Notes: a model not told the origin generated them from the letters alone. Counted from the stretch's first letter, positions 1-7,763 are shown. The stretch: DNA of 64,000 nucleotides from Flavobacterium sp. UGB4466 (GCF_903469665.1 NZ_CAGKLC010000007.1:1-64000); one strand, 5' to 3'. Made by a program: numbers and translations.

Positions 1-287
1 TAGTACCATATTATGTAATTAAAGTTCAAAAAAATATAATTGACTTGTATTTCTCCAAATCAGAAGTAACTAATTTAGAAGAAAAAAATATAGAAATAAG
101 AACTATAAATGAATTAGTTATGGATATTGAAGCAGTAGTTGAGGATAAATTTTTATACAAAAAATTTCCAAAAGAAATACTTAATTCAGTTGTTGAAGAT
201 ATTAGTTTTCAAGATACAGAGTTTGGCTGTTTTACGATGTTTATTGCTTTTTTTAATAATGTGATTATCAAAGAAAATGAAAAGTGA
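1..287 (+). CDS. Hypothetical protein, 5' end outside window
   Basis: The frame is open to base 3 with no stop, so the gene almost certainly begins before the window. A TTG at 45 is the first possible start inside it but is unlikely to be real. The visible part is about 95 residues, acidic, with no signal peptide or membrane segment, and it ends in a hydrophobic patch followed by KENEK. I recognise no family. Its stop overlaps the start of the next small membrane-protein gene by 11 bases, which suggests translational coupling. Its place beside several small exported proteins would fit an accessory or immunity-type locus, but nothing in the sequence proves that. Confidence 0.6.
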   Translation, partial: VPYYVIKVQKNIIDLYFSKSEVTNLEEKNIEIRTINELVMDIEAVVEDKFLYKKFPKEILNSVVEDISFQDTEFGCFTMFIAFFNNVIIKENEK

Positions 288-471
288 TTTTTTAATATTT
301 CTGGCAATTACCGGATTATTGTTAATTCTTCTTTACTTCTTCGAGTACAATTTTAATTTTTGTATTTCCAATACATTTTATCTTGTAAGCTATTTTTTCC
401 CTGTTTTATTAGTGTTTGTATTAGGGTGTGTATATTATTTGATAAAGTTTATAAAAAAGAAGAGAAAGTAA
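277..471 (+). CDS. Small two-helix membrane protein
   Basis: This 64-residue protein is nearly all hydrophobic. Residues about 4-22 and 32-56 form two probable transmembrane helices, followed by a lysine-rich tail (KFIKKKRK) that would stay in the cytoplasm. The start overlaps the end of the preceding gene (ATGAAAAGTGA), so the two are probably co-translated. No family is recognised. The overlap plus the tail make a real gene likelier than chance, but the region is AT-rich and small hydrophobic frames can arise by chance there. Confidence 0.55.
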   Translation: MKSDFLIFLAITGLLLILLYFFEYNFNFCISNTFYLVSYFFPVLLVFVLGCVYYLIKFIKKKRK

Positions 472-490
472 AAAACGTAAATTAAAAAAT

Positions 491-1027
491 ATGAGAGCGC
501 ACTTCATTTTTTTGTTTTTTTCTTTATTAGTTAATGTTGCTATTGGTCAAACAAGCAGCAAAGTTGATAACGAAGATTATGAGGTAATAAACCAAATAAC
601 AAATAGTTTAATAGAGGGTAGAAAACAGTTATATGTAAAGGATAACGATACAGCTGTAGCTCTTTATGAAAAGAGTCTAGTATTTAAAGATCAAAAAAGA
701 TTCTTCACTAAAAAAGCTTTTGAAGAGTATTTTTATACACCGATAGATTCTGTAAAAATAAAAAAGCTAATTAAATCAATGAACTTTGAATATTTAGCCA
801 ATCAAAAGAGAGAAGAAGTAAATTGGAATTTAACTAAATTCAAATATCCTTTTATAAAATATAGTGAATCGACACCTTATGAAGCTATTAGGTTTAGTGT
901 CTCACCTCCAATCTATTCCAAAGACAAAAAAGTGGTTTTTATTTTTTTCAGTAACCCCTGCAATTATGATGGATGGGGTGCTACTACAGTAATAGTTTGT
1001 AAGAAAGTAAGTAATAAATGGGCTTGA
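491..1027 (+). CDS. Exported hypothetical protein, possibly truncated at C-terminus
   Basis: The protein has 178 residues with a clear signal peptide (about 1-19, cleavage near AIG-QT), so it is probably periplasmic or secreted. The C-terminal half carries SVSPPIYSKDKKVVFIFF, a beta-strand pattern I associate with small flavobacterial exported proteins of unknown function that usually continue past a final K-W motif. Here the frame stops one residue after NKW. The next frame stays open for about 20 more codons, so a one-base shift near 1020 could have shortened the protein. No catalytic motif is visible. It stands 19 bases after the membrane-protein gene and is probably co-transcribed with it. 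Confidence 0.65.
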   Translation: MRAHFIFLFFSLLVNVAIGQTSSKVDNEDYEVINQITNSLIEGRKQLYVKDNDTAVALYEKSLVFKDQKRFFTKKAFEEYFYTPIDSVKIKKLIKSMNFEYLANQKREEVNWNLTKFKYPFIKYSESTPYEAIRFSVSPPIYSKDKKVVFIFFSNPCNYDGWGATTVIVCKKVSNKWA

Positions 1028-1081
1028 TATCTGAACTTTCCAATTACTTAAAGTTAATATTTTTAAGTAGCGATAAAGATT

Positions 1082-1291
1082 ATGCAAAATAGATATGCTT
1101 GTACTGATTTTGGTATTGCTGTTGGTAAATTAGGAGGGATTAATCTTCCTTCAACAAAGGCCTCCAGTTTTACTTTTAATGGTACATCTCCAGGGAATTT
1201 AGGCGATGATGTTAGAAATGGTAATTTTCTAAATACGACAAAAACGACAACTAAAAGCAATGCTCCACAGAGAAAAGGATATTGTAATTGA
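1082..1291 (+). CDS. Hypothetical small protein, weakly supported
   Basis: This is a 69-residue frame with an ATG start and a stop in frame upstream at 1064. The composition (Gly, Asn, Thr, Ser-rich, with a stretch KLGGINLPSTKASSFTFNG) looks more like a protein than the opposite-strand frame over the same bases, which reads as a low-complexity hydrophobic string. There is no signal peptide, no membrane segment and no recognised motif. It might be a remnant of a longer gene. It sits 18 bases before the next exported protein, so it could share its transcript. Confidence 0.35.
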   Translation: MQNRYACTDFGIAVGKLGGINLPSTKASSFTFNGTSPGNLGDDVRNGNFLNTTKTTTKSNAPQRKGYCN

Positions 1292-1309
1292 TAATTTAAA
1301 TTATAACAA

Positions 1310-1786
1310 ATGAAATGTCTAAGTTTAGTACTAGTTCTGATTCTTGGTTATTCGGTAGATTCATATGGTCAAGAGAATAATGAAATAAAGCTGATAAGAG
1401 ATTTTTATAAAGCATTATATATTAATGATATTGATCCAGAAGAAATAGTTGCTAGATATATTAAATGTTCTGATGCAGATCAATGTAAAAAAGGTGCATA
1501 TATGGTGATGGACTTTCGTAATCTGGCTAATGAAGAAAAGGGAAATTTCTTTTTATTAAAAAAAGATATAATGGAGAATAATTTTTTTATCTCTTCTTAT
1601 AATTCTTTTCCTGAGACTGATAAAATTAAATTCAAAAATCTAGCAGGAGACAAAAGGAAGGAGATTTATAAAGTTGATCTAAGGAATGGTGCTCCTCAGT
1701 ATTTTTTAATCGAAAAAGATAAAATAGTATCTTTTTTTGGGTTCCAAAAAGCTGGTTCCGAAGATTATACTTTTATAGTTTTTTAG
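1310..1786 (+). CDS. Exported hypothetical protein (paralogue of next gene)
   Basis: The 158-residue protein starts with a signal peptide (about 1-20, ending SVDSYGQ). The mature part opens with IKLIRDFYKALY, a start typical of small exported proteins with an NTF2/DUF3828-like fold; I suggest this only loosely. The end (PQYFLIEKDKIVSFFGF) resembles the end of the following gene (PVEYFYLIDGRILSFDYI), and both have similar length and N-terminal layout, so the two are probably diverged paralogues. No catalytic residues are evident. Function unknown. Confidence 0.65.
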   Translation: MKCLSLVLVLILGYSVDSYGQENNEIKLIRDFYKALYINDIDPEEIVARYIKCSDADQCKKGAYMVMDFRNLANEEKGNFFLLKKDIMENNFFISSYNSFPETDKIKFKNLAGDKRKEIYKVDLRNGAPQYFLIEKDKIVSFFGFQKAGSEDYTFIVF

Positions 1787-1826
1787 TAATGTAATATTGT
1801 AGAAAGAGAATTTCGTCAAAAAAGAA

Positions 1827-1832
1827 AGGAGG
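1827..1832 (+). promoter_or_regulatory. Canonical Shine-Dalgarno AGGAGG
   Basis: AGGAGG lies 7 bases before the ATG at 1840. Full Shine-Dalgarno sequences are unusual in Bacteroidota, and most genes in this window lack one. It supports this start and may mark the patch as foreign. Confidence 0.5.
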
Positions 1833-1839
1833 TTGCTAA

Positions 1840-2301
1840 ATGAAAATTAATAAATGTATGTTTTTAGTTGTCGTATTACTATTAAAAACACCGACTATTG
1901 CATGTCAGAATAAAATAAATGAGACTGACATGGTAACTAATTTTGTGAAATCTGTTTTTTTTGAAGAGAGATCGACGAGATTTATTGCAGATAATTTTAT
2001 CTGTTTTGAAACAGTAAACTCTGATGTAAAGTATTCTTTAGATGACCGAATAGAGATACTTAGTAAACATTTGAAAAAGATAAAAGAAGATAAAAAAGTG
2101 CTCTTAAATTCAGAAGATTTTTATGTGGTAGGCTATAAAGACTATAAGCATGATAAAGTTTTTTTTTCTAGAGATACCGATAAAATTTTTATTTTAATAA
2201 GTAAAAATAAACCAGTTGAATATTTCTATTTAATAGACGGCAGAATACTCTCTTTTGATTATATTCTTAAAGGAGATGAGGGGGGGTTTATAACATATTA
2301 A
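1840..2301 (+). CDS. Exported hypothetical protein, possible lipoprotein
   Basis: The 153-residue protein has a hydrophobic signal (about 6-20) ending in TIAC, which could be a lipobox with the lipid-carrying cysteine at residue 22. The mature region resembles the preceding gene in length, in its early TDMVTNFVKSVFF helix and in its C-terminal strand pattern before an acidic end. I read the pair as a tandem duplication that has diverged. No enzymatic motif is seen. A hairpin terminator follows at 2323, so this is the last gene of the small-gene cluster that begins at the left edge. Confidence 0.65.
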   Translation: MKINKCMFLVVVLLLKTPTIACQNKINETDMVTNFVKSVFFEERSTRFIADNFICFETVNSDVKYSLDDRIEILSKHLKKIKEDKKVLLNSEDFYVVGYKDYKHDKVFFSRDTDKIFILISKNKPVEYFYLIDGRILSFDYILKGDEGGFITY

Positions 2302-2322
2302 ACTCTTATTTATAAGTTTCTT

Positions 2323-2353
2323 AACCTGTTTGTTAATTCGAACAGGTTTTTTG
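2323..2353 (+). terminator. Rho-independent terminator
   Basis: The arms AACCTGTTTG and CGAACAGGTT form a perfect 10-bp stem over a six-base loop, followed by a T run. It closes the cluster of small exported proteins. Confidence 0.8.
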
Positions 2354-2402
2354 GTGAAGAAAAGAACTTTCTAAGTTAATTTATTTATTATAATTTTTTT
2401 CC

Positions 2403-2410
2403 TACATTTG
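2403..2410 (+). promoter_or_regulatory. Promoter -7 box TACATTTG
   Basis: TACATTTG matches the Bacteroidota -7 consensus TAnnTTTG. Transcription would begin a few bases downstream, inside the TTG-started form of the next gene, so it argues for the later start at 2426. No clear TTG -33 box was found at the ideal spacing. Confidence 0.5.
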
Positions 2411-2425
2411 CAAAAATGGATTTGT

Positions 2426-2671
2426 GTGAAGGATATTAAAAAATTTGCCATTGTTCTAATTGTTTTGGGGCTTCCGATGTTGGTCAGTCATTGGCTTTTA
2501 ATGAAAAAGAAAGAAAAGGAAAAAATGGAGAAATTTATTGTTGTTGACAAAGAAAAATTTTGGTTGGAACTGTATCAGCCTACAGCAAGAATTGATTCTT
2601 CATTTAAGAATCAGGTTTATGATTGGGATAATTATATGCCAGGAAAACTTTCGAAAACAAATTTGAAATAA
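2426..2671 (+). CDS. Small single-helix membrane protein
   Basis: About 81 residues. A short N-terminal KDIKK is followed by a helix (IVLIVLGLPMLVSHWLL) and a very basic stretch (MKKKEKEK), then a soluble tail ending in NLK. This looks like a membrane-anchored protein with a short soluble domain. I chose the GTG at 2426 because a TTG at 2408 is part of the promoter box TACATTTG; the TTG form would add six residues. No family is recognised. It stands alone between terminators. Confidence 0.5.
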   Translation: MKDIKKFAIVLIVLGLPMLVSHWLLMKKKEKEKMEKFIVVDKEKFWLELYQPTARIDSSFKNQVYDWDNYMPGKLSKTNLK

Positions 2672-2689
2672 TTGTATTTACCATTAATG

Positions 2690-2730
2690 ATAACTGATTT
2701 ACTGGCTAAAAAGATTAGCAGTAAAGTTAT
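2690..2730. terminator. Hairpin between convergent genes
   Basis: ATAAC..TTTACTG-CTAA pairs with TTAG-CAGTAAAGTTAT around a short loop. It lies between the small membrane protein and the convergent GlxA-type gene and probably ends transcription on one or both strands, although there is no long T run. Confidence 0.4.
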
Positions 2731-2750
2731 AATACAGTAGAAAACAATCA

Positions 2751-3716
2751 TTACTGCACCCTAAACTTCTCCCGATACTCAATAGGTTTCATGCCTACCA
2801 TTTTATAAAAAACTTTCCTAAAGGCTTTAGGGTCATTATAGCCGGTTTTTTCAATAATTTCAGAAATCGAAAGTTGCGTTTGTTCTAGATATTTCTTTGA
2901 ACTTTCGACTCTTATATTTTGCAGGTATTCAATAGGCGGGATGCCGGTAACCTGTTTGAAGCGTCGCGTCATATTTCGGGTGCTGGTAGGAATGTCTTTG
3001 GTGATTTCTTCCAGTTTTTCGATCGTATGGTACTGACTTTCTATTTTTTGCTGCAGCATGGCAACTAAAGCATCATTGTGCAAATGGTTGGGTCTAAAAG
3101 TACTGAAATAACTCTGCTTGTATCGGTTTAGGTCGATCGAAAAAATCTTTGCAATCTGAACTGCAATCTCATTTCCACAATATTTCTGAACCAAAAGAAT
3201 CAACAGGTGAAATGTTGAGGTAGAGCCTCCGCTGGTATACAAACTACCGTCGGCCGTTAAAGTTTCTTCGGGCTTCAATTTTACGAGTGGGAACGCTTTG
3301 GTAAAAGCACTGCAGGCATCGACATGAGTTGTGGCCAACTTTTCGTTAAGCAAACCGGATGCGGCAAACAAAAAGGCACCCGTACAAAAACTGGCCAACT
3401 CGGCACCGGACTGATGGTGCTTTTTGAGCCATGGAATAAAGTTTTTGTTTTTTGTGATCATTTCGCTCATATTATCCGTAGTAAAAGCCGGAATTAGAAT
3501 AAGTTCAAGGATAGTTGCAGAACCTTCAATCGGATTTACTTTATAGCCAAACAAATTTGCTTCTTTGATCTGTTCTGTCAATTGAAATACCATAATCTCA
3601 AAAGGCTTTTCGTCTTCTTTAGCAAGTTTGTTGGCAGTTTCAAAAACTTCTAAAATGGCCGCTATACTTAGTAATTTATAGTCGTGCGGAACAATTAATC
3701 CTACTTTCTTAGTCAT
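2751..3716 (-). CDS. GlxA-type transcriptional regulator (DJ-1/PfpI + AraC HTH)
   Basis: At 321 residues this has the usual size and order of GlxA-family activators. A DJ-1/PfpI-like domain (about 5-190) contains the nucleophile-elbow-like motif ASFCTGAFLFAASG. An AraC/XylS helix-turn-helix domain follows (about 215-318) with the recognisable motifs RNMTRRFKQVTGIPPIEYLQ and GYNDPKAFRKVFYKMVGMKPIEYR. The N-terminal domain normally senses a ligand rather than acting as a protease. The gene is divergent from a run of SRPBCC and VOC genes 170 bases away, so it is likely their regulator; that link is inferred from position. Confidence 0.9.
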   Translation of the reverse strand: MTKKVGLIVPHDYKLLSIAAILEVFETANKLAKEDEKPFEIMVFQLTEQIKEANLFGYKVNPIEGSATILELILIPAFTTDNMSEMITKNKNFIPWLKKHHQSGAELASFCTGAFLFAASGLLNEKLATTHVDACSAFTKAFPLVKLKPEETLTADGSLYTSGGSTSTFHLLILLVQKYCGNEIAVQIAKIFSIDLNRYKQSYFSTFRPNHLHNDALVAMLQQKIESQYHTIEKLEEITKDIPTSTRNMTRRFKQVTGIPPIEYLQNIRVESSKKYLEQTQLSISEIIEKTGYNDPKAFRKVFYKMVGMKPIEYREKFRVQ

Positions 3717-3749
3717 GATTGCATTGGTTTTTGGAAAAATGAGAGGTTA

Positions 3750-3757
3750 CAAAAGTA
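3750..3757 (-). promoter_or_regulatory. Promoter -7 box for GlxA-type gene
   Basis: The minus strand reads TACTTTTG, matching TAnnTTTG, 33 bases upstream of the regulator's ATG. No good TTG element was found at 19-20 bases. Confidence 0.5.
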
Positions 3758-3822
3758 AGTATTTTGTCTTAAATGACCCTAAAAATGACTTTTAATGTAA
3801 CTTAAAGCTAATGCTAAAAAAC

Positions 3823-3830
3823 TAAATTTG
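3823..3830 (+). promoter_or_regulatory. Promoter -7 box for SRPBCC/VOC cluster
   Basis: TAAATTTG matches TAnnTTTG and lies 55 bases before the first SRPBCC gene. With the opposing box at 3750 it defines a divergent promoter region of about 70 bases where the regulator may bind. Confidence 0.6.
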
Positions 3831-3885
3831 CTTTAAATAATTTGTAATTTTATAAAGAAAGATCTTTGATTTTAATAAATAAACA

Positions 3886-4290
3886 ATGATAACCGTACAA
3901 AACACGATTAACGCAGCTGTAAACAAAGTCTGGAAATTTTGGACAGCGCCGGAACATATTGTAAAATGGAGTTTTGGTTCTCCGGACTGGTATACCCCTC
4001 ATGCCGAAAATGATTTGAAGGCTGGAGGTAAATTCAAATATACGATGGCTGCGAAAGACGGAACTGCCACTTTTGATTTTGAAGGAGTTTATATCCGGGT
4101 AGAAACTTTTGTATTAATAGAGTATAAACTATCCGATAACAGAACCGGAAGTGTTCATTTTAAAGAAAGTGATGAAAAAGTAATTCTCACAGAAGTATTT
4201 CAACCTGAAACAGAAAACCCTGAAAACATGCAGCAGCAATGGTGTCAGGCTGTGATTGACTGTTTTAAAGAGTATGTTGAGAATAACTAA
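3886..4290 (+). CDS. SRPBCC / AHSA1-like protein, copy 1
   Basis: The 134 residues form a START/Bet v1-like fold of the AHSA1 type, shown by the opening VQNTINAAVNKVWKFWTAPEHIVKW, the DLKAGGKF turn and a C-terminal helix around QQQWCQAVIDCFKEYV. Proteins of this family bind hydrophobic ligands; many have no known substrate. The next gene starts with nearly the same sequence (MITVQNTINA, TAPEHI.KW, TPHAENDL), so the pair is a tandem duplication. It is first in a cluster of five small ligand-binding proteins, probably one operon under the divergent GlxA-type regulator. Confidence 0.85.
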   Translation: MITVQNTINAAVNKVWKFWTAPEHIVKWSFGSPDWYTPHAENDLKAGGKFKYTMAAKDGTATFDFEGVYIRVETFVLIEYKLSDNRTGSVHFKESDEKVILTEVFQPETENPENMQQQWCQAVIDCFKEYVENN

Positions 4291-4346
4291 ATAAAAAACG
4301 AAACAAGAACCAATTTTAAAAATATAATTTAAAAAAAAGAAACAAA

Positions 4347-4751
4347 ATGATAACAGTACAAAACACGATTAATGCATCAGTAGACAAAGTTTGGGAATTT
4401 TGGACAGCACCGGAACATATTACAAAATGGAATTTTGCTTCTCCGGATTGGCATACACCTCATGCTGAAAATGATCTGAGAGTTGGAGGAAAATTTACAT
4501 CGACTATGGCGGCAAAGGATGGTAGTATGAGTTTTGATTTTGGAGGAGAGTATACTGTAGTAGAGCAGAATAAAGCTATTGAATACATTTTAGAAGATGG
4601 AAGAAAAGTTGAAATTACTTTTAAAGAAACACCGAGCGGAGTTGAGGTAATTGAAAAATTTGATCCCGAAACAGAAAACTCTGAAGAAATGCAGCGTGGA
4701 GGCTGGCAAGCCATCATGGATAATTTTAAAAGTTATACCGAAAGTAATTAG
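4347..4751 (+). CDS. SRPBCC / AHSA1-like protein, copy 2
   Basis: This 134-residue protein is the same length as its upstream neighbour and clearly homologous along its whole length. The first 60 residues are most alike and the middle differs. The AHSA1-type motifs are all present: DKVWEFWTAPEHITKW, DLRVGGKF, and the final helix GGWQAIMDNFKSY. The divergence suggests that the copies bind different ligands or partners, but nothing in the sequence identifies them. The gap to copy 1 is 56 bases without a terminator, so both are probably on one transcript. Confidence 0.85.
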   Translation: MITVQNTINASVDKVWEFWTAPEHITKWNFASPDWHTPHAENDLRVGGKFTSTMAAKDGSMSFDFGGEYTVVEQNKAIEYILEDGRKVEITFKETPSGVEVIEKFDPETENSEEMQRGGWQAIMDNFKSYTESN

Positions 4752-4756
4752 TTTTT

Positions 4757-4790
4757 TTAGGCTCAAAGGTTCAAAGAAGCAAAGTGACAA
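4757..4790 (+). repeat. CAAAGG-type dispersed repeat
   Basis: The spacer holds GGCTCAAAGGTTCAAAG.AGCAAAG followed by GACAAAGGCA, a run of short CAAAG units. Similar units occur at 37120-37170. Confidence 0.4.
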
Positions 4791-4841
4791 AGGCACTGAT
4801 TGACACCACAGAGATAGAATTTAATTTTAAAAAGAGTTACA

Positions 4842-5249
4842 ATGACAAAACAAATTTGGCTGAATTTGCCAGTAAAAGAGGTGGCAAAATCAAAGGCTTT
4901 TTTTTCGGAAATAGGATTCTCTTTTAATGAAGAACACGACACACCAAAGTCAACTTGTATGGTGATTGGAGAAGGAAAATTTGTAGTAATGCTTTTTGAA
5001 GAAAAATTGTTTACCAGTTTTTCTCATAATCAACTAACAGATACTAAAACAAGTACAGAAGTTCTGATCTCGATTGATGCTGAAAGTACTGCTGAAGTAG
5101 ATGAACTGGCAAGGAAAGTTAAACAAGCCGGAGGAACTGTTTTTGCTCCACCGTCAGAAAGCCAGGGATGGATGTACGGCTGCGGTTTTGCAGATTTAGA
5201 CGGTCATCGATGGAATGTTTTATTTATGGATTTTAGTAAACTATCATGA
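4842..5249 (+). CDS. VOC family (glyoxalase/bleomycin-resistance-like) protein
   Basis: The 135 residues have the beta-alpha-beta-beta-beta repeat of the vicinal oxygen chelate superfamily. It opens IWLNLPVKEVAKSKAFFSEIGF and ends GCGFADLDGHRWNVLFMD, which is the usual position of the conserved C-terminal DPDGH-like motif (here DLDGH). Members are metal-dependent lyases, dioxygenases or ligand-binding resistance proteins, and the sequence does not decide among these. The stop overlaps the start of the next SRPBCC gene (ATGA at 5246), showing tight coupling. Confidence 0.85.
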   Translation: MTKQIWLNLPVKEVAKSKAFFSEIGFSFNEEHDTPKSTCMVIGEGKFVVMLFEEKLFTSFSHNQLTDTKTSTEVLISIDAESTAEVDELARKVKQAGGTVFAPPSESQGWMYGCGFADLDGHRWNVLFMDFSKLS

Positions 5250-5689
5250 GTATGGAAACATTAGAATTTAAAATTAGAATTAAAGCCCCGATAGAAAAAG
5301 TTTGGGCAGTTTTATGGGACGAGGAAACGTATAAGAAGTGGACAGGATCTTTTTGCGAAGGTTCATATGCCATAAGTAAATGGAATCAGGGCGATAAAAT
5401 ACATTTCTTGTCTCCAAATGGAGAAGGAATGAACAGTGTCATTGAAACGAAAATTCCAAATGAGTATATGGCTTTTAAACATATAGGCGAAATTAAAGAC
5501 TTTAAAGAATTGCCTCTTGACGAAGAAACCAAAAAATGGACAGGTGCTATGGAAACGTATCGATTGACAGCCGATGACGAATTTACTGATTTGGTAGCTC
5601 AGGTAGATGTAGTCGAAAAATACATCGATTATTTTAAGGAAGCATTTCCAAAGGGACTGGAGACCGCTAAAGAACTCTCAGAAAAATAA
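5246..5689 (+). CDS. SRPBCC / START-like protein
   Basis: A 147-residue protein of the SRPBCC superfamily, with the typical N-terminus FKIRIKAPIEKVWAVLWDEETYKKW, which places the family's first strand and helix. It is more distant from the two AHSA1 copies upstream than they are from each other. The ATG overlaps the stop of the VOC gene by four bases, so its translation is probably coupled to it. Pairing a SRPBCC with a VOC protein hints at a shared small-molecule substrate, but that is inference. Confidence 0.8.
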   Translation: MSMETLEFKIRIKAPIEKVWAVLWDEETYKKWTGSFCEGSYAISKWNQGDKIHFLSPNGEGMNSVIETKIPNEYMAFKHIGEIKDFKELPLDEETKKWTGAMETYRLTADDEFTDLVAQVDVVEKYIDYFKEAFPKGLETAKELSEK

Positions 5690-5720
5690 AAAACAAACAA
5701 CAAACAAAAAAACAAATATC

Positions 5721-6164
5721 ATGGCAACAGCAGTAAACCCTTATTTAATTTTTAACGGAAATTGCGAAGAAGCATTTCTGTTTTATCAATCCGTTTTTGG
5801 AGGAGAATTTCCGTATATCGGAAGATTTAATGAAATGCCGGAAGGCGAGGAAGGATGTGGTGCTCCGGTATCTGAAAAAGATGCTAACCGAATCATGCAC
5901 GTCTCATTGCCAATTGGAAACACCATCCTGATGGGAAGCGACAGCAGTGAGCAATCCGGAGATGTAACCTTTGGAGGCAATTTCTCCATTTCCATAAATG
6001 TGGACAGTGCAGCAGAAGGAGATCGTATTTTTAACGGACTTTCGGCAGGAGGGACTGTTTATATGCCGATGGCAAAAACCTTTTGGGGAGCTTATTTTGG
6101 AATGTTCAAAGATAAGTTTGATGTAAGCTGGATGGTTAACTTTGATGAAAACCAGGCAGGTTAA
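5721..6164 (+). CDS. VOC family protein, PhnB/3-demethylubiquinone-type
   Basis: This 147-residue protein begins VNPYLIFNGNCEEAFLFYQSVFGGEF, the standard opening of PhnB-like VOC proteins, and continues with RIMHVSLPIGNTILMGSD and an ending ...FWGAYFGMFKDKFDVSWMVNF. The family is metal-binding or formerly so, with few assigned activities. It is last in the five-gene SRPBCC/VOC cluster, 31 bases behind the previous gene, and is followed by a strong hairpin. Confidence 0.87.
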   Translation: MATAVNPYLIFNGNCEEAFLFYQSVFGGEFPYIGRFNEMPEGEEGCGAPVSEKDANRIMHVSLPIGNTILMGSDSSEQSGDVTFGGNFSISINVDSAAEGDRIFNGLSAGGTVYMPMAKTFWGAYFGMFKDKFDVSWMVNFDENQAG

Positions 6165-6181
6165 AAACAACTTCTTATATT

Positions 6182-6240
6182 TTATCACTATACAAAAGAT
6201 TTCAGGGATTCACCATTTTAATCCTTGAAATCTGTGATAA
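6182..6240 (+). terminator. Hairpin terminator after SRPBCC/VOC cluster
   Basis: AGATTTCAGGGATT (6197-6210) pairs with AATCCTTGAAATCT (6220-6233), and outer TTATCAC pairs with GTGATAA. An A-rich rather than T-rich stretch follows, so termination is plausible but it could also be a dispersed palindrome. Confidence 0.55.
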
Positions 6241-6415
6241 AAAAACAATTCAGAGATCGAAAAAGTTAGGTTATTCCAATCCCTGAACATTATTGTTAAA
6301 TTACTCCAAAAAGCACAGTATTAGGTGTTTTTTGTTTTTAAAAAACAAGCAATATCCTTTTTTATCAACATTAGATTGCCGATTTTTGTCGCTTCGTAAA
6401 ATCAATAAACATAAA

Positions 6416-7645
6416 ATGGCAACAGAAGATAAAGAGATTATTTTATTAAAAGTTTCAGGACATGATAAAATAGGAGTAACAGCAGGTTTAACCGCTGTAT
6501 TGGCAACTTATGATGCAAATATTTTAGATATTGGTCAGGCTGATATTCATGATACACTTTCTCTGGGAATTTTATTCGAAATTCAGGCAGGTTCCTCTTC
6601 CGGCCCCGTTTTAAAAGATTTATTGTTCAAAGCTTATGAATTAGAAATTAAAGTAAAATTTATTCCAATTTCTATCGAGGATTACGAAAAGTGGGTGAAA
6701 TCACAATCTAAACAACGTTATATTATCAATATTTTGGGCGAAAAACTGGCTGCTTCTCAATTGGCTGCCGTAACCAAAATAATGTCGGCCCAAAATCTGA
6801 ACATTGATTCTATCATAAGATTAACAGGAAGAACTTCTATTGTAGATCTGGAAGAATATCCTCGTTCCTGCATACAATTGTCCGTGACCGGAGAGATCGT
6901 AAATAAGATTGACATGACAGCAAGTTTTATGGAAATTTCCAGAACGTTAAATGTGGATATTTCCTTTCAGGAAGACAATATTTACAGACGAAACAGGCGT
7001 TTAGTTTGCTTCGATATGGATTCGACTTTAATTCAGACCGAAGTAATCGACGAACTGGCTGAGCTGAACGGAGTGGGAGATCAGGTTAGAGCTATCACAG
7101 AATCAGCAATGAATGGCGAGATTGACTTCAACGAAAGTTTCAAACAGCGTATGGCATTGCTCGAAGGATTGAGCGAAGATGTTTTGCAGAATGTAGCCCT
7201 CAATTTACCAATTACAAAAGGAGCGCACCGCTTAATGAAAGCCCTGAAATATTATGGATACAAAACCGCAATTTTGTCCGGAGGATTTACCTATTTTGGT
7301 GAGTATCTTCAAAAAGAATTGGGCATCGATTATGTTCATGCCAATAAATTAGAGATAAAAGACGGTAAACTTACCGGAAAATATATAGGCGATATTGTAG
7401 ACGGTCAAAAGAAGGCCGAATACCTTAAAGCAATCGCCGACAAAGAAGGAATTCACATCAACCAGACCATTGCGGTTGGAGATGGTGCCAATGATTTGCC
7501 AATGATCAATTTAGCAGGTTTGGGAATCGCTTTTCATGCCAAACCCAAAGTAAAAGAAAATGCAGCAACGTCAATTTCAAGTTTGGGTCTTGACGGAGTT
7601 TTGTATTTATTAGGCTACCATGACAGGTATATTGATATGATGTAA
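6416..7645 (+). CDS. serB: Phosphoserine phosphatase SerB with N-terminal ACT domains
   Basis: SerB dephosphorylates O-phosphoserine, the last step of serine synthesis, in the cytoplasm. The protein has 409 residues. An N-terminal ACT-type region (about 1-185, opening IILLKVSGHDKIGVTAGL) precedes a HAD phosphatase domain. The HAD nucleophile motif is FDMDSTLIQTE, with Asp200 and Asp202. Motif II is LSGGFTYF and motif III ends in GDGANDLPMI. I chose the ATG at 6416 because the frame is open further upstream but those 41 residues look like noise and the ACT domain begins here. The gene appears monocistronic. Confidence 0.93.
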   Translation: MATEDKEIILLKVSGHDKIGVTAGLTAVLATYDANILDIGQADIHDTLSLGILFEIQAGSSSGPVLKDLLFKAYELEIKVKFIPISIEDYEKWVKSQSKQRYIINILGEKLAASQLAAVTKIMSAQNLNIDSIIRLTGRTSIVDLEEYPRSCIQLSVTGEIVNKIDMTASFMEISRTLNVDISFQEDNIYRRNRRLVCFDMDSTLIQTEVIDELAELNGVGDQVRAITESAMNGEIDFNESFKQRMALLEGLSEDVLQNVALNLPITKGAHRLMKALKYYGYKTAILSGGFTYFGEYLQKELGIDYVHANKLEIKDGKLTGKYIGDIVDGQKKAEYLKAIADKEGIHINQTIAVGDGANDLPMINLAGLGIAFHAKPKVKENAATSISSLGLDGVLYLLGYHDRYIDMM

Positions 7646-7649
7646 ATCT

Positions 7650-7740
7650 ATTGTCGTGCTGAGCAAAGCCAAAGGCCTTTAATGCCAAAAAGAGCTTTGA
7701 TCTTGCTCATTTTGGTCAGGCTGAGCGAAGTCGAAGCTAT
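7650..7740 (+). repeat. GCTGAGCGAAGTCGAAGC dispersed repeat, two units
   Basis: Two related units lie in tandem: GTCGTGCTGAGCAAAGCCAA at 7652 and GTCAGGCTGAGCGAAGTCGA at about 7714. The same motif makes a full palindrome at 35002-35075. Confidence 0.6.
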
Positions 7741-7763
7741 GGGCATGCCCCACTGAAAAAGTA

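Noticed and set aside
1063-1260. Minus-strand hydrophobic 65-residue frame
   Set aside because: It is a low-complexity string opposite a more protein-like plus-strand frame.
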